The translations under genes and the position numbers were made by a program. A stretch of DNA of 64,000 bases from Heterobilharzia americana (Eukaryota; Platyhelminthes; Trematoda; Strigeidida; Schistosomatidae), in contig OX104127.1 in NCBI GenBank assembly GCA_944470555.2, forward strand, positions 132,185,113-132,249,112, written 5' to 3'. How positions within the stretch are numbered: the first letter of the stretch is position 1; every line of letters starts with the position of its first letter. Under the pieces are notes generated by a model. That model searched no databases. It was not told the DNA's origin and saw only the letters and a program-made list of their open reading frames with translations. Shown here piece after piece: positions 50,201 through 58,779 of this stretch.

Positions 50201-53200
50201 AAAAAGTATGCACGTACTCGAACCAACACATGGGCATTGTTTAAACACATGCCCCACAAGGAACGACCATCTTCCACCGACCGTCTCCAGCGATAACTTA
50301 CAGCAATATGATTTATCCGTGTTTACCCCTCAGTTGGGGTCAGTGGACGTCACTTTGGACAATCCCTCTGTCCAACTGAAATTCGGATTTGCCAGAAATA
50401 AGTGGGTGTCTCAGCATAACTGTAGCAGGCGATTACCGTTATCCATCCATTTAGCTGGGATCTTAAAAGGGCCACTGAAGTGTCTTTCTGTCTGGCTTAA
50501 CCTACCCACTTGTGTATTGAAATCACCAACTACAGAAACTACATCTGAACGTTTGGCTTTCAGTAGAAAGCTAGAGAGCCTTCGGTAGAACTTATCCTAC
50601 ACCTCTTCCGATCTGTAGTTAGTGGGTGCGTAAGCAGAGATTACGATGACGAGTTTAACTTTTCCTTTTAGCCCACACTGTGACATTCAGTCGAACAGCG
50701 CATAGTTGACTGTCAACTATGATCCAATCGAGCAATGCCGTTCTACCTTCACACTTGATGTTATGCCTACAATTGCAAGACCACAAGAAATAGCTATCGA
50801 GTCTTCCGAAACTCGAAGGATGAAATTTGCAAATTCACCAGTGTGCATCCGTTTGATAGTGGAAAAAAACGCATTTGCTATCCTCACGCTGAACGTGTCA
50901 AATAAATGCATTTGAATAAAAGTAGTACCTCACTGATTAATATCTAACAGATTTCTCAATGTTTAAGACGGTGAGTTCCATTAACATATATTGCGACAGT
51001 AAGTTGTAAAAATGAAACTACAGGATTAACAGCTATTATATACAGTTTAATAAATTTTCGCACTTTTCTACAAGAATAGAGTAATTTGTTTTTTATGATG
51101 TACACTCGGCAATGCTGAGAGTATCAAAAACAAATTCCGTTTTAAACACTCAATCATCTCAGTAAAAATGAAAAATACTTACTGCATGATTGTCAGCCTC
51201 ACTCTGTTGGATGTAATAATCAACAGCTGGTCCCAAAAATAGACCAAGTAGCTTTCGACCTTCTCCCTGAGTTACACGACACCAGGTTTCTTGACTGTAG
51301 ATCCTGACACCTTCAGCAACGTAGTATCTGTTCAAACACATAGGCGGTAGGAGAATAGGATAGGCATCATTTACTGAATATCCAGGAGGAGGACTAACCT
51401 CAAAAAACGTTCGAGTTGCCCTCGAAGCAGCCATGCGAACCTGCAGTTGAGTGGATGGGTATAAAAAGTAATTTCAGAAAGTAAAGTAAAACAGCTAAAT
51501 TCGTAGGTTTTATAAAAGGTAAGTGTCTACTACCAAACCGAAATAAAACCGAGGATAAAACACGCAATCCCAAACTCAGTTTCACTCAGTAAAACAGCTG
51601 CAGTGTAATAAAAGTATTCTAAACTTGGTTTCCTCTAATAATATCTCGGTAAAAATAAGTCACATTTTCCAGCATTAGATATTGACCGTGATTACCACTT
51701 AGATGTAATGGTCTCGTTTCCTCATCATATTACACCAGACAGTGGAATTCACTGCGACGCTAATTCCTTGAGCCATTACTATGTCAAACTTCGGTTCAAG
51801 AGTATACCACGAAGATGACGAACCACTTCACAACACAAAAGCACTATATTTTTATTTCTAAGGATGAATTCGTTACTGCTAAATGTACAGCGTCACAACT
51901 TTATTGAGTTATTTCCTAAATAAAACAAGAATTTTTTCACCATTGGATGCGAGACGGAATTGGAAAACTGTAAAAATCATCCTACATAGATTTCATACAT
52001 CCGCAGCTTGATAGCTGCAGAAAGTATGTAGCTAAGGTCGGCAAGCGGACTGGGATACAGCCGCTCAACCAATCGATAAAGAAACAGCAGCATGATTATA
52101 GTGGTTTCAAGTAATGTCTCGCAATAACATCTACAATCAACTTCATAATTAAGAATAAGCATAAGACAGGAACAGAAAACAGTACAAGAGCAGATAGTGA
52201 TAAAAATGCTCAAAGTATAATGTTCAACCTGAAATCAGAGAAGGGTAGAACCTCGCACACAAATGCATCGGCTCAAGTTGCCACAATTCACACAGCAGTA
52301 TACAAAGAACAAGTGTACAGAACATGAGTTATATCAAAGTACATAAAGTAGACTGAGAGAATAAACAATTCGAAGATAAAGGTTAGTGCGAATGTTCAAG
52401 CTTTAGAACAAGTCAAAGAATCAACACATCTGCGCCACTGTCATCCATTTCCAGCCACGTCATCAACACTTCTCAACCACTGATGGCCATCGTCTTGTGG
52501 AGATCAATCAGACAGTCTACATTTCTCCACACGGCTCAGACCACCAATCACAAACTTCATCGACTGGTGCTATCTCTTCGTTTGGCCACACAAAACTCTC
52601 TTCCATTTGCATGACACCTCAACTAGGTGGTGCGTCGACAGGCCCAACACATGTCCAACCCACCTCAGTCGATGAATGTTCACAACCTCATCAATCGACT
52701 TGCCTATCTCACATAGTACCCTTCGCCTGACATCAATACTGCATACACGCTGATTCCACAAAACACCAGCAATGCTACGAAGATATCTCAGATCAAAAAA
52801 TCGTAACCACTTCATATCTCGTACTTTTAATGACCATGTCTCACAGCCGTATAACAAGACAGAACGAACTGCAGAGCACTATACTCGTCCTTAGATAGAT
52901 AATCGGATATCTCGCCAGTTGGCACCACAGATGACGCAAGTTCGTAAATGTGAAACAGTCCCTTTTATCCGTGCTGACATGGCATCAAAAACCAAACCAT
53001 TCAGCATGATTCAACTCCACAAGTAAGTCAAGTGATCGACACATCCCACCACTTCACTCCCTATCCTTAAACTGGGAGATGGTGCAGATCGAGCCTCAAG
53101 CATCACCTCAAATTTGGAAGGTGCAAAAGGCATACCAAACATACACAGATTCATCCTCATGAGATTCAGAAGACCTTGGATCTTCTCAGTGTCTTTATTT

Positions 53201-56200
53201 AACCGAACAATGTTATCTGTATACTCCAAGTTAACCAGATAACCTCCAGGGAGTAGATCAGTCTCTGTGAAGTCAGACGCACCTTACCCAAGGTTATGTC
53301 CGATTATACATCATCTATAACGAGGTTGAACAGAGGGCATCCCTGGCAGACACCAGCTGTCGTCAATTCTCATGAAAATTCTCTACATATCTGCGTAAGT
53401 TAGAGTAAAGCGCTTTGTTTTACACACTCCAGTGGCTACTTTTATGACACTTGTTGTCACTAGTTATATCACTGAAGTGACTTTAGATAATCTCAGTTAC
53501 TTACAGGTGGACGTTTTTGCAATAACCTTCAGATTCCACACTTAACGGTCACTCAGTTCTTCCGAGACGGAAAGAGGTGGAAATATAGCAGGTGTATTTG
53601 CAACATTTGCAAATATATACAAATTACAATGTCCATATATACATTACAATGTCCTTGGCTATTTCCAGGCCTTTCTAGATTTAAGTCCTATTGTTTTCGC
53701 ATCTCTTCAACCAACCTGAGACACACGTTTTTTCACGTGTTTTGCCCCCCACCCCTCCCCCTGAAACTTGGGAGCAAAATGACTGGTTGAAAAACGCTTT
53801 AGGCACATACGGCTCCTTACGAAAATTTTGTGAATCGTTCTGCACACTATAACACTTTGATTAGCGTTATAAACTTTCTTAGTACCCCTTTCACAGTCAG
53901 ATACTCCCAAAACACCTCACGGTCGACCGAGTCAAGTGCAAGACAAAGGATTAGTTAACCTAAGACAAAAATGTCTACTGTGAGAAAAATAACATAATGT
54001 CTTTAACAAATAATTGCACAATTCCTGAGGATCGTATTCAGTCTGAGTGAAGTCTCTTCACGTGGATAAAACCAGCAGCCAATGAATTTATAAAATTATT
54101 TTATATCTTAATAACTCTACGGTTTCCGTTAAATTAATTTCATAGGAATCAAAATTCCACGTCAAGGTAGATTTCAATTTGACAACGAATCCTGAAAATC
54201 TGAATTCTGCATCAATATTATATGTCTAGCGAAATCACTACGATATGGAAACTCTTTATTACTTGTATGGTTCCGGATTACATTCTCTCGCCTAAAACCT
54301 TATTTCTGACCTTAAAATCAGTCAATAAGAAGCTCTACAATCCAGGTGATTCTGTGAAGGCAAGAATCATCGGAAACCTTCAGGTTTTTGTCATGTACTT
54401 TTACTAAACTTGTCGTGGTGAAATAAGACACATAAGACATACATTTTCGTTGGTTTCTTAGATGTGTCACACAACAGAACGATATTATTTGGTGGATTAC
54501 GTTCCCGATAATTTGTTGTCCATCGTCATTTCAAGTCATACTGTTTTACTGCGTGATGCATCTAACAAGTCAAATAAAATGGAATTATAGTTTATTAGTG
54601 CCTAAGTTCAACTCCTGTATCTAGATATATTATCGTGCCATACGCCATGCATGAAGTGATACGAAAAAATGCATATCTCAACAGAACCAAGAATAAAGCA
54701 AGTTATTCAGAACTAAATAAAACAACTGTTGGGGCTTCCTTTACAATCTGTTCACTTTGAGTGTATCTGTTTAGAAACGAAAACTGGTCAACCAACTTAA
54801 CTTCGCGTAGTCACTTTAGATAAGAGTGCAAACTGATCTCAGAACACTAGTTTGCACCCAGTAAATGCAAGTCATACAGACCATCATATATGCGAATCCT
54901 CACTCAAAAGATTGTAATGATTATCCTCTAAGTAGATTTCAGGAGCTCCAGATACACTGTTGAACCTTAATTAATTGAGATGAGCGCAGATGCTCAGTAT
55001 CAGTTCAGAGTAAAACTGATGTCTGTAAGAGGTATACATTTTCTACAAGTTTATCCATACTGCTATTAACAAATGACGGAGTAATCACTACGACATACAG
55101 TATCCAGATTACAGATCCAAATTTAACGATGAGCATGTAATGACTGAAGGTTGGATAGTATTAAGGAAGATGTAATAGCTTTTAATTATAGACAGCATAA
55201 TATATGAATGAAATTTTGTGAACAAGTAATATATCGATTCGGAAATGAACATATTAAGATCTTCCACATACTTGACTCCAGTTATCTGACAATCCCTGGA
55301 CCAATTGGGACGCAACGTTGATATAGTTACATTCTTTTGTTTCGGGTTGTGCATAACATAGGTGATGTGAAATCAGTGTAGATAACACATCATAGCCTGT
55401 TTCACGAACAAAGCGATTCACATGCTGAACAGCCTTGAAAATCAGTTCTAGAATTTCGACTCTATCCACTTTAACGAAATCTTCTGAGGAGATGGTGCCC
55501 ACCATTTCCTGTAAACACTTCATCCAAGTTTCCAAGTTTTTCCAACCAGCTGTGTCATGGAAAATGGATAAGGAACTCCTGCTCAGATTTACATCACGTT
55601 CCTGCAAAGCAATATTGACGATAAGATTAAAACAGCGATGAAAATTTACCTTTGCCAAATCAAGTTCTCGAAGGGAAAATTCAGCTTCAGAGACGGTGGG
55701 TTCAATATTTCTCTCCAAATTAGTGGTGACACCCTGAATAACGGCAGGCAAGAAGCGAAGAAATAGTGGTAACCCGGCGTGTTGCACAAGCGAACCCATA
55801 AGTTGGCCGGCAGCTATTCGAACACGAAACTCATAGTTTTCGTGACATTCTATCACCTGATTTTCTAGCTTATTCACAAGGCCAATATCCACAAGTAATT
55901 TATAATCAATATTACGAAGTAAGATAACAGCTGCAACGATCCCGCCATAAACCTGGTCGAAAAATTACGCATAATAATTGCTTACATCTTCCCAGTTAGA
56001 AAGACCATCCAACTTTTCTTCAATCCAGGATGATACGAACTTCACCTCATCAAGGGTCAAAGACATGTTTTTAAAGTGTTCTTCCCCTTTCTCACGGTCA
56101 AGTTTCTTAGGTGCACATAGTAGTTCCAAAGCTGACGGTAGGCCTGAAACCTCCTTTGACTCAGTAGCAGACATATTAGGATCAATAAGCTTTTCGCGCA

Positions 56201-56201
56201 T
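31987..56201 (-). CDS. HEAT/ARM-repeat protein, 694 aa, eight exons
   Basis: Eight minus-strand exons (56201-55986, 55952-55650, 55601-55272, 51440-51183, 44879-44556, 43531-43327, 39628-39431, 32237-31987) join with matching phases to 694 codons plus stop. The protein is almost wholly helical-repeat: segments such as VRIAAGQLMGSLVQHAGLPL, FGDESWPVRDAACVALGSLI, SVREGAARSIAQILKSV and PLAVSAASEALRAIGDRYG have the spacing of HEAT units. The N-terminus has an acidic/basic lead (EKGEEHFKNMSLTLDEVKF). A motif YPILLPPMCLNRYYVAEGVR followed by SQETW and a DNHA/VREAAC junction look strongly conserved and recall an uncharacterised ARM-repeat family of plants and animals, but I cannot name an orthologue. 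No catalytic motif, signal peptide or membrane segment was seen. Likely a soluble scaffold. The gene is 24 kb, almost all retroelement-filled intron, and it faces a divergent microprotein gene 378 bp away. Confidence 0.8.
32590..33960 (+). mobile_element. Defective SR/Perere-like LINE copy (plus; antisense to host gene)
   Basis: RT C-terminal pieces: NKDTEKIQGLLNLMRMNLCM, then SLRIGSEVVECVDHLTYSWS with an in-frame TGA, then LLYGCETWSLKVRDMKWLRF and IDEVVNIHRLRWVGHVLGLS. It ends with the family tail (AACTTGAACCGATGCACTT). Nearly the same defective sequence as the copies at 45.06 and 52.25 kb. Confidence 0.85.
34800..34920. repeat. Family B SINE, truncated foldback
   Basis: The tail sequence (GATATTCATCACGGACTGAT) and a GAGCTGTTTCATCC hammerhead half in minus sense are followed by an inverted tail (TTGTCAGTCCATG, then ATATCACC). 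Confidence 0.5.
34918..35065 (+). repeat. Family D tRNA-derived SINE
   Basis: Plus: CACTGGTTTAGGCAGCTAAA, box-B-like GGGGTTCGATCACC, then TCCGCCTACTGAGGTTTGGG, CACACAATAAGTGTAGC and TGCCTACTGCACAAACG. Confidence 0.6.
35185..35390 (+). repeat. SM-alpha-like SINE
   Basis: Starts TGTTGCACAAGAGGTGGCTA, tRNA-like head CCAGTGGCTTAGTGGATAAC, linker CACTGAGGTGCAGGTACATC, hammerhead, and end GATTCCTCTGCTAGTCACC. Confidence 0.85.
35302..35355 (+). ncRNA. Hammerhead ribozyme, SM-alpha copy at 35.3 kb (core intact)
   Basis: CTGACGA (35315-35321), stem II GTCC...GGAC, GAAAC (35336-35340), self-complementary-like stem III around ACGCACGT, and the GTC triplet at 35345-35347. Stem I ATCCAG/CTAGAT has one mismatch. 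Every invariant core base I can check is present. Schistosome SM-alpha hammerheads are known to self-cleave; activity of this copy is inferred. Confidence 0.7.
35836..38790 (-). mobile_element. Nearly complete RTE-like (SR2-type) non-LTR retrotransposon
   Basis: From the right: a 5' leader, then endonuclease text (NVRTMFEPHKAAQIAKEVRR, LGICGGRWNRSGLSKLS), NQIDFISISRKWRLSLLDTR with DVGSDHFLVQGTF (37942-37559), linker, RT (37312-36989: LKCWKTAGPDGIPPEALRAD; 36988-36675: GDLSVCKNW-type and TLRITVEQSTEWRSTL). The C-terminal region follows (36342-36061: VKFVLLYGSETWRVPKGISN) and it ends at 36018-35833 (WETMSWASEARVKWRRSCEE). Frames are broken several times, so it is inactive. It belongs to a different family from the LINE copies at 45 and 52 kb. 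Confidence 0.85.
39105..39350 (+). mobile_element. LINE 3' end fragment
   Basis: Plus: TGDLAENRWQWRRFIYSLPT followed by an ACTTTGCGACAACTCCAACT tail, like other SR/Perere-type ends. A similar short tail is at 40245-40350. Confidence 0.55.
39431..39628 (-). CDS. HEAT gene exon 7
   Basis: Reads GRKGGGCHDGLNQRASEPWE through YTHYPYFLET, phase 1 at both ends. Contains the HEAT-like EEADGAIRLIGQIAEVLPDL. Confidence 0.8.
41080..41395 (+). repeat. SM-alpha-like SINE, full length
   Basis: Order on plus: ACACAGGCAATATCGAG segment, ACCAATCAATTCGGTTC, GGGATAATACAAATAACAAC, TTGCACAAAAAGTGGCTATC, tRNA-like head with box B GGGTTCGAGGCTT, hammerhead (41310-41362) and end ATTCCACTGTTAGTCACTG. Confidence 0.85.
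41310..41362 (+). ncRNA. Hammerhead-like motif, SM-alpha copy at 41.3 kb
   Basis: CTGAGGA (41322-41328), GTCCCAAATAGGAG (closing pair lost), GAAAC (41343-41347) and ATC at 41352-41354 before CTGGAT. Core present, stem II damaged. Confidence 0.5.
42010..42275 (-). repeat. SM-alpha-like SINE, permuted order
   Basis: On minus: tRNA-like head, hammerhead (42140-42190), GAATTCCACTGCTAGACAC, and only then the segments GCACAGGCAATATCGAGGG, GACCGATCAATTCGGTCC and GGGATAATGCAAAC. Those segments precede the head in the copies at 19.1 and 41.1 kb. Its hammerhead has an intact CTGACGA but GAAAC reads GGAAC. Confidence 0.8.
42280..42485 (+). repeat. SM-alpha-like SINE, head-to-head with the previous copy
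   Basis: Starts CCGTCGCACAAAACGTGGCT, tRNA-like head GACTCGCTGGCCTAGAAGAT, box-B-like GAGTTCCAGTCCT, hammerhead and end GATTCCACTTTTAGCCACT. Confidence 0.85.
42402..42458 (+). ncRNA. Hammerhead ribozyme, SM-alpha copy at 42.4 kb (core intact)
   Basis: CTGACGA (42416-42422), stem II GTCCC...GGGC, GAAAC (42437-42441) and the GTC triplet at 42446-42448. Stem I is weakened (TTCGG/CTAGA) and stem III is short, so cleavage would probably be slow. Confidence 0.6.
43327..43531 (-). CDS. HEAT gene exon 6
   Basis: Reads LYINHILEKIDGLSKQPKD through CGSLAPKMQK, ending one base into a codon at GTATAT. A likely disordered, Ser/Gly-rich linker between repeat blocks. Confidence 0.7.
44045..44215 (-). repeat. 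Family D tRNA-derived SINE, well preserved
   Basis: On minus: GGGTCATTGGTTTAGTGAGT, box B GGGTTCGAGGCCC, GCTCCGCCTGCCGAGGTTTA, CCCTCACACAATAGGTGTTG, and TGCATGAATGTGCACAAGG at the end. Confidence 0.7.
44556..44879 (-). CDS. HEAT gene exon 5
   Basis: 108 codons from VREAACASMAEIVSKL to SVSDPNLIN, acceptor TCTATTCATAG, donor GTAAGT. Two clear HEAT units. Confidence 0.85.
45061..47070 (-). mobile_element. Defective SR/Perere-like LINE, copy P
   Basis: From the right: EN/RT linker debris (to about 47.07 kb), then KLCKETGLDGLTPEVFKDEG and NNHRGISVTNVVSKILGSIV (46708-46376). Then RT C-terminal text identical to the copies at 33 and 53 kb (46039-45821, 45667-45380), and the 3' tail ending in GTGTGCGAGG at 45061. 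Stops in every segment. Confidence 0.85.
47570..50930 (-). mobile_element. Decayed SR/Perere-like LINE, second copy
   Basis: From the right: 5'/endonuclease debris (50911-50208), EN-RT linker (50237-49863: AHSQRKVRRR-type text with NARKRTPADSKHNERKQSKC). RT palm (49379-49125: NQAGFRPYRGWMDQLSTLSP, QVAFDSVNREVLWQYL), and a 3' part to the tail near 47.66 kb. The 48.78-49.46 kb part is nearly identical to 26.77-27.45 kb. Confidence 0.8.
51183..51440 (-). CDS. HEAT gene exon 4
   Basis: 86 codons from VRMAASRATRTFFE to QQSEADNHA, acceptor CAACTGCAG, donor GTAAGT. The internal Pro-rich linker VSPPPGYSVND could be a schistosome-specific insertion or unspliced intron; it is kept as coding. Confidence 0.75.
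51441..55271 (-). other. HEAT gene intron 3
   Basis: 3.8 kb containing LINE copy Q (52251-53960). 51600-52240 and 54000-55270 hold nothing I can name. Confidence 0.75.
52251..53960 (-). mobile_element. Defective SR/Perere-like LINE, copy Q
   Basis: 52251-53369 matches 45061-46179 base for base at a constant offset of 7190 with only a few substitutions. An interrupting unrelated stretch (about 53375-53855) follows, and the element resumes near 53860-53960 (GCGTTATAAACTTTCTTAG, CACGGTCGACCGAGTC). Confidence 0.85.
55272..55601 (-). CDS. HEAT gene exon 3
   Basis: 110 codons from ERDVNLSRSSLSIF to LSDNWSQ, donor GTATGT. The 48 bp between this exon and exon 2 (55602-55649) has GTAAAT and TTTGCAG ends but is also open in frame. 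Confidence 0.75.
55650..55952 (-). CDS. HEAT gene exon 2
   Basis: 101 codons from VYGGIVAAVILLRN to SLRELDLAK. Intron 1 is only 33 bp between GTAAGC and TCGACCAG. Confidence 0.75.
55986..56201 (-). CDS. HEAT gene exon 1
   Basis: Starts MREKLIDPNMSATESKEV and ends LSNWED at the donor GTAAGC. The ATG follows TTCTTTCGCTCTAG by six bases, so a UTR exon or spliced-leader acceptor may precede it. 72 codons. Confidence 0.75.
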
Positions 56202-56579
56202 GAAAATTCTAGAGCGAAAGAACAGTCATGAACTTAAGTGTTTTCGATTGCTTCTATTTATAATCCCGTTTTAGGATATTTTAAAACTAAACAGGAGTCA
56301 CGTACATTTTGTACCAAACAATTTTGAAAGGCAGCATGTAATGTTTTGTGGACCAGGCAGGTTTGTAAATAACTTTAACAAAATTGATGGGGTGAAAGCT
56401 GAGTTAGGATTGTCCCAAACAACCTTTAAAACTATATACAACTAATCCACCGACATCAAAACTAATTACAAATAGTGTTAGTAAGTTGAAAGCGGTATTG
56501 AATATTCTTGGTCTTTGAATTGGAGTGGAACCAAACTTTCCAGATACTGATTAACACCACACTATACACTAAAGTGAAA
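56202..56579. promoter_or_regulatory. Putative bidirectional promoter
   Basis: 378 bp separate the divergent start codons of the HEAT-repeat gene (minus) and the microprotein gene (plus). AT-rich, with no clear TATA box. The regulatory role is inferred from layout only. Confidence 0.4.
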
Positions 56580-56685
56580 ATGAGTGCTTCTGTCAACAAG
56601 GACAAGGTTAATTTGATGGTGATTTCCAATCATTTATCTTCGCATACCACAAGGCAAAAAAAACTAGAATCTACTGAACCTAGTG
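56580..56685 (+). CDS. Microprotein exon 1
   Basis: 35 codons plus one base. The first ATG follows an open but Met-less upstream stretch (from 56508), taken as 5' UTR. Confidence 0.6.
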
Positions 56686-56873
56686 GTAAGTAATTTGGCA
56701 TATCTCTTGTGATCGAAATCTAACAATTCAGAAACGAAACATGAGTGTACATCCCATTAAAACCAAACGTAACCGATTGGTTTGTGAAACCTTGTATTTA
56801 ATTCGATTTCCTAGGCCATCCAAGAATGGTAGATATTGAAGGACCTATTCCCCCATTAGAACAAGATTTATAA
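56580..56873 (+). CDS. Two-exon gene for a 54-aa microprotein
   Basis: Exon 1 (56580-56685) starts MSASVNKDKVNLMVISNH, ends ...KKLESTEPS plus one base at the donor GTAAGT. A 129-bp intron ends in GATTTCCTAG. Exon 2 (56815-56873) supplies the two bases completing Gly and continues HPRMVDIEGPIPPLEQDL, then TAA at 56871-56873. The N-terminal half is basic and Ser/Thr-rich; the C-terminal half is acidic and Pro-rich. No signal peptide or membrane helix. Neither exon would be called alone. Support comes from matching phase, consensus splice sites, protein-like composition and the divergent position beside a conserved gene. Family not recognised. It could also be the start of a longer alternatively spliced gene. 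Confidence 0.6.
56815..56873 (+). CDS. Microprotein exon 2
   Basis: Opens after TTTCCTAG in phase 1 and ends with TAA. 18 further residues after the split Gly. Confidence 0.6.
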
Positions 56874-56879
56874 ACGATT

Positions 56880-57580
56880 CAATGAAATATTTGATTCCAT
56901 AAGTCAGCACATCTCAAAACAATACCTAGAACTAAATATCATTATATGCATACATTTCTGTGAGATTATTTCACCTACGATGATGATTTTAAAAAGGCCT
57001 ATAACTTCAAAAGACTGATTAATTTACAGGTTTCGATGCTTGGTCTCTCCATTTCCTTTCTGCAGCACAGTAAACTTCATTCTTTATATCTAGCAGGTCG
57101 GTAATGACCACCAAAGAACCAATCTACTTCAAGCAAATGACCAACTGTTATACGAATAAAAGTTCTATAGAATCAAAAAATGAGGCTTTTCGAAATGTGG
57201 ATGGAAACAAATGAGCAATAAGCAGTAGCTCCCGTGGTAGTTAGTCGGTTTACATAGTCGAACTTCGAGTATACGGTGACAGGTTTCATGGTTGCCTCTC
57301 TTACCCAGACCTGGACAGTAGTATCATAGGCCCTTACCAGCGTATTAACAACTACACCTGTTGGACTAACAGGACAAGTTTCCTACGGAATGTATACCCC
57401 CACTTTCATAAATTTAAGTGATAAAATGCTTCTTGTCCTTGAATACGTCACACATTCATCAGCACTTCGAGAGTGACAATGAAGTTTATGCTTAACTTGT
57501 CTGTTTGATGCAGCACACAACTTCCACTACTTATTTGTTGTTTATCCAGTGATTAGTACGGTATGTCTGCAATATCGAAC
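56880..57580. other. No recognisable feature
   Basis: Intergenic. 57230-57430 has a faint coding-like texture on the minus strand but no family I can name. Confidence 0.4.
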
Positions 57581-57584
57581 AAGC

Positions 57585-57755
57585 GGACCTGCGGCTCAGT
57601 GGTTTAGAGAGATGACTATCAACCATCGGGCTGCGTGCAACAGTCCTGCCGCACCTACCAAGGTTTGGGCAGCCAGGTAGTATAACTATCCTTCACACAA
57701 TAGGTGTGGCGCACTGCCTACTGCACGCATGTGCACAAGGTAGCTGAGTGCGTTT
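57585..57755 (+). repeat. Family D tRNA-derived SINE
   Basis: Plus: GCGGCTCAGTGGTTTAGAGA, then CCGCACCTACCAAGGTTTGG, CACACAATAGGTGTGGCG and a TGCACGCATGTGCACAAGG end. Confidence 0.65.
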
Positions 57756-57959
57756 CCCTTCTAATATCAAACTTACTTACCATAGTCGTTATTCTACTGC
57801 AACAGCGACGGTTCAGCGTATCTGTGAGAAAAAAGAAAGCTGTTTTCCAGTTACACATTACAACTGTTACTTAGCGACTACAGCATTTCCCCCGCAATAC
57901 TTGAGGTATTAAGGCAAGGCTTAGACCATGCTAAGATGATGAACAGAAACAGTAAGTGG

Positions 57960-58335
57960 TCCTCAAACTTCGCACTCCAGTATCCATTGTTTCAGGTGGA
58001 TTGGCTGACATAATTGTCTCCATCTATAATTTTGACCTGTCTAAACTGCCGAAAATTTTCTCCTAACCTAAATACGCTCGAGAGAATCTAAGAAAGTGAA
58101 GCTGGAAGTTTAAGACGAAGAATCGAAATTCGTCGAATGGACTTCCACAGCACCGGAGGCAAAACCAAAACAACTCACAGAAAAGTATCCATGTGCTATC
58201 TGTAGACATCTGTATAAATTAGCGCACAAAAGATATCGCCTTAGTTGTTTGCCTGAAATTCATATAATTAATTTTGATTCCATAGAATCATGTTATATTA
58301 AAGTAATAACAAAGGCAAAACTTCAAAACTCCCAT
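57960..58335 (+). pseudogene. Coding-like remnant with a Cys/His cluster
   Basis: One frame reads PVSIVSGGLADIIVSIYNFD then LSKLPKIFS before a stop. Another reads ESKKVKLEV, a stop at 58111-58113, then DEESKFVEWTSTAPEAKPKQ, EKYPCAICRHLYKLAHKRYR and LSCLPEIHI, to TAA. The C-x2-C...H...C spacing hints at a zinc-binding segment. Unassigned: a decayed host gene, a retro-copy, or part of a mobile element. Confidence 0.35.
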
Positions 58336-58779
58336 TTTACCACTTAAGACACGAAGGTTGTAATTTATACCTAATTCTGTACGAAAACATCAAAAGTAGT
58401 TAGTGGAGTAGTTTGAGCTACATCCCCATACAGTCCCTTAGATAACGATCGCGATATCTCAAGTGTGAAATGTTTCTCATTAAATACTACAAAATGATTT
58501 CAGGTGAGTAACCATAGATGTGGGTAACTAATTATGCTGGAAAACCTCAAGAAATATTAATACATTATGTCATGACGCTATGCATTTCATGCATTAAAGT
58601 AAACCACAGAATAATTTTCAGCAGGAAGCAGGTACTGTTTTTTAAATGGTCTCAAATAATTATTGACGGGATAGAAGGAACTCTGTTAAGTAGCTTCCGC
58701 ATCTAGAATCAGTGAAACACTAATTATTACGTTTGAGAACCTAGGTATAGAGATAAAAGGGAAAAAAAATGACTAGATT

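Larger units (their letters stand above)
44880..51182 (-). other. HEAT gene intron 4
   Basis: 6.3 kb, nearly all of it two LINE copies in tandem orientation (45.06-47.1 and 47.6-50.9 kb), both sense to the host gene. Confidence 0.8.

Noticed and set aside
55911..55930. A frameshift in HEAT gene exon 2 suspected on first reading
   Set aside because: Careful recount of the line starting at 55921 showed the frame is continuous (ILLRNIDYKLL); no frameshift.
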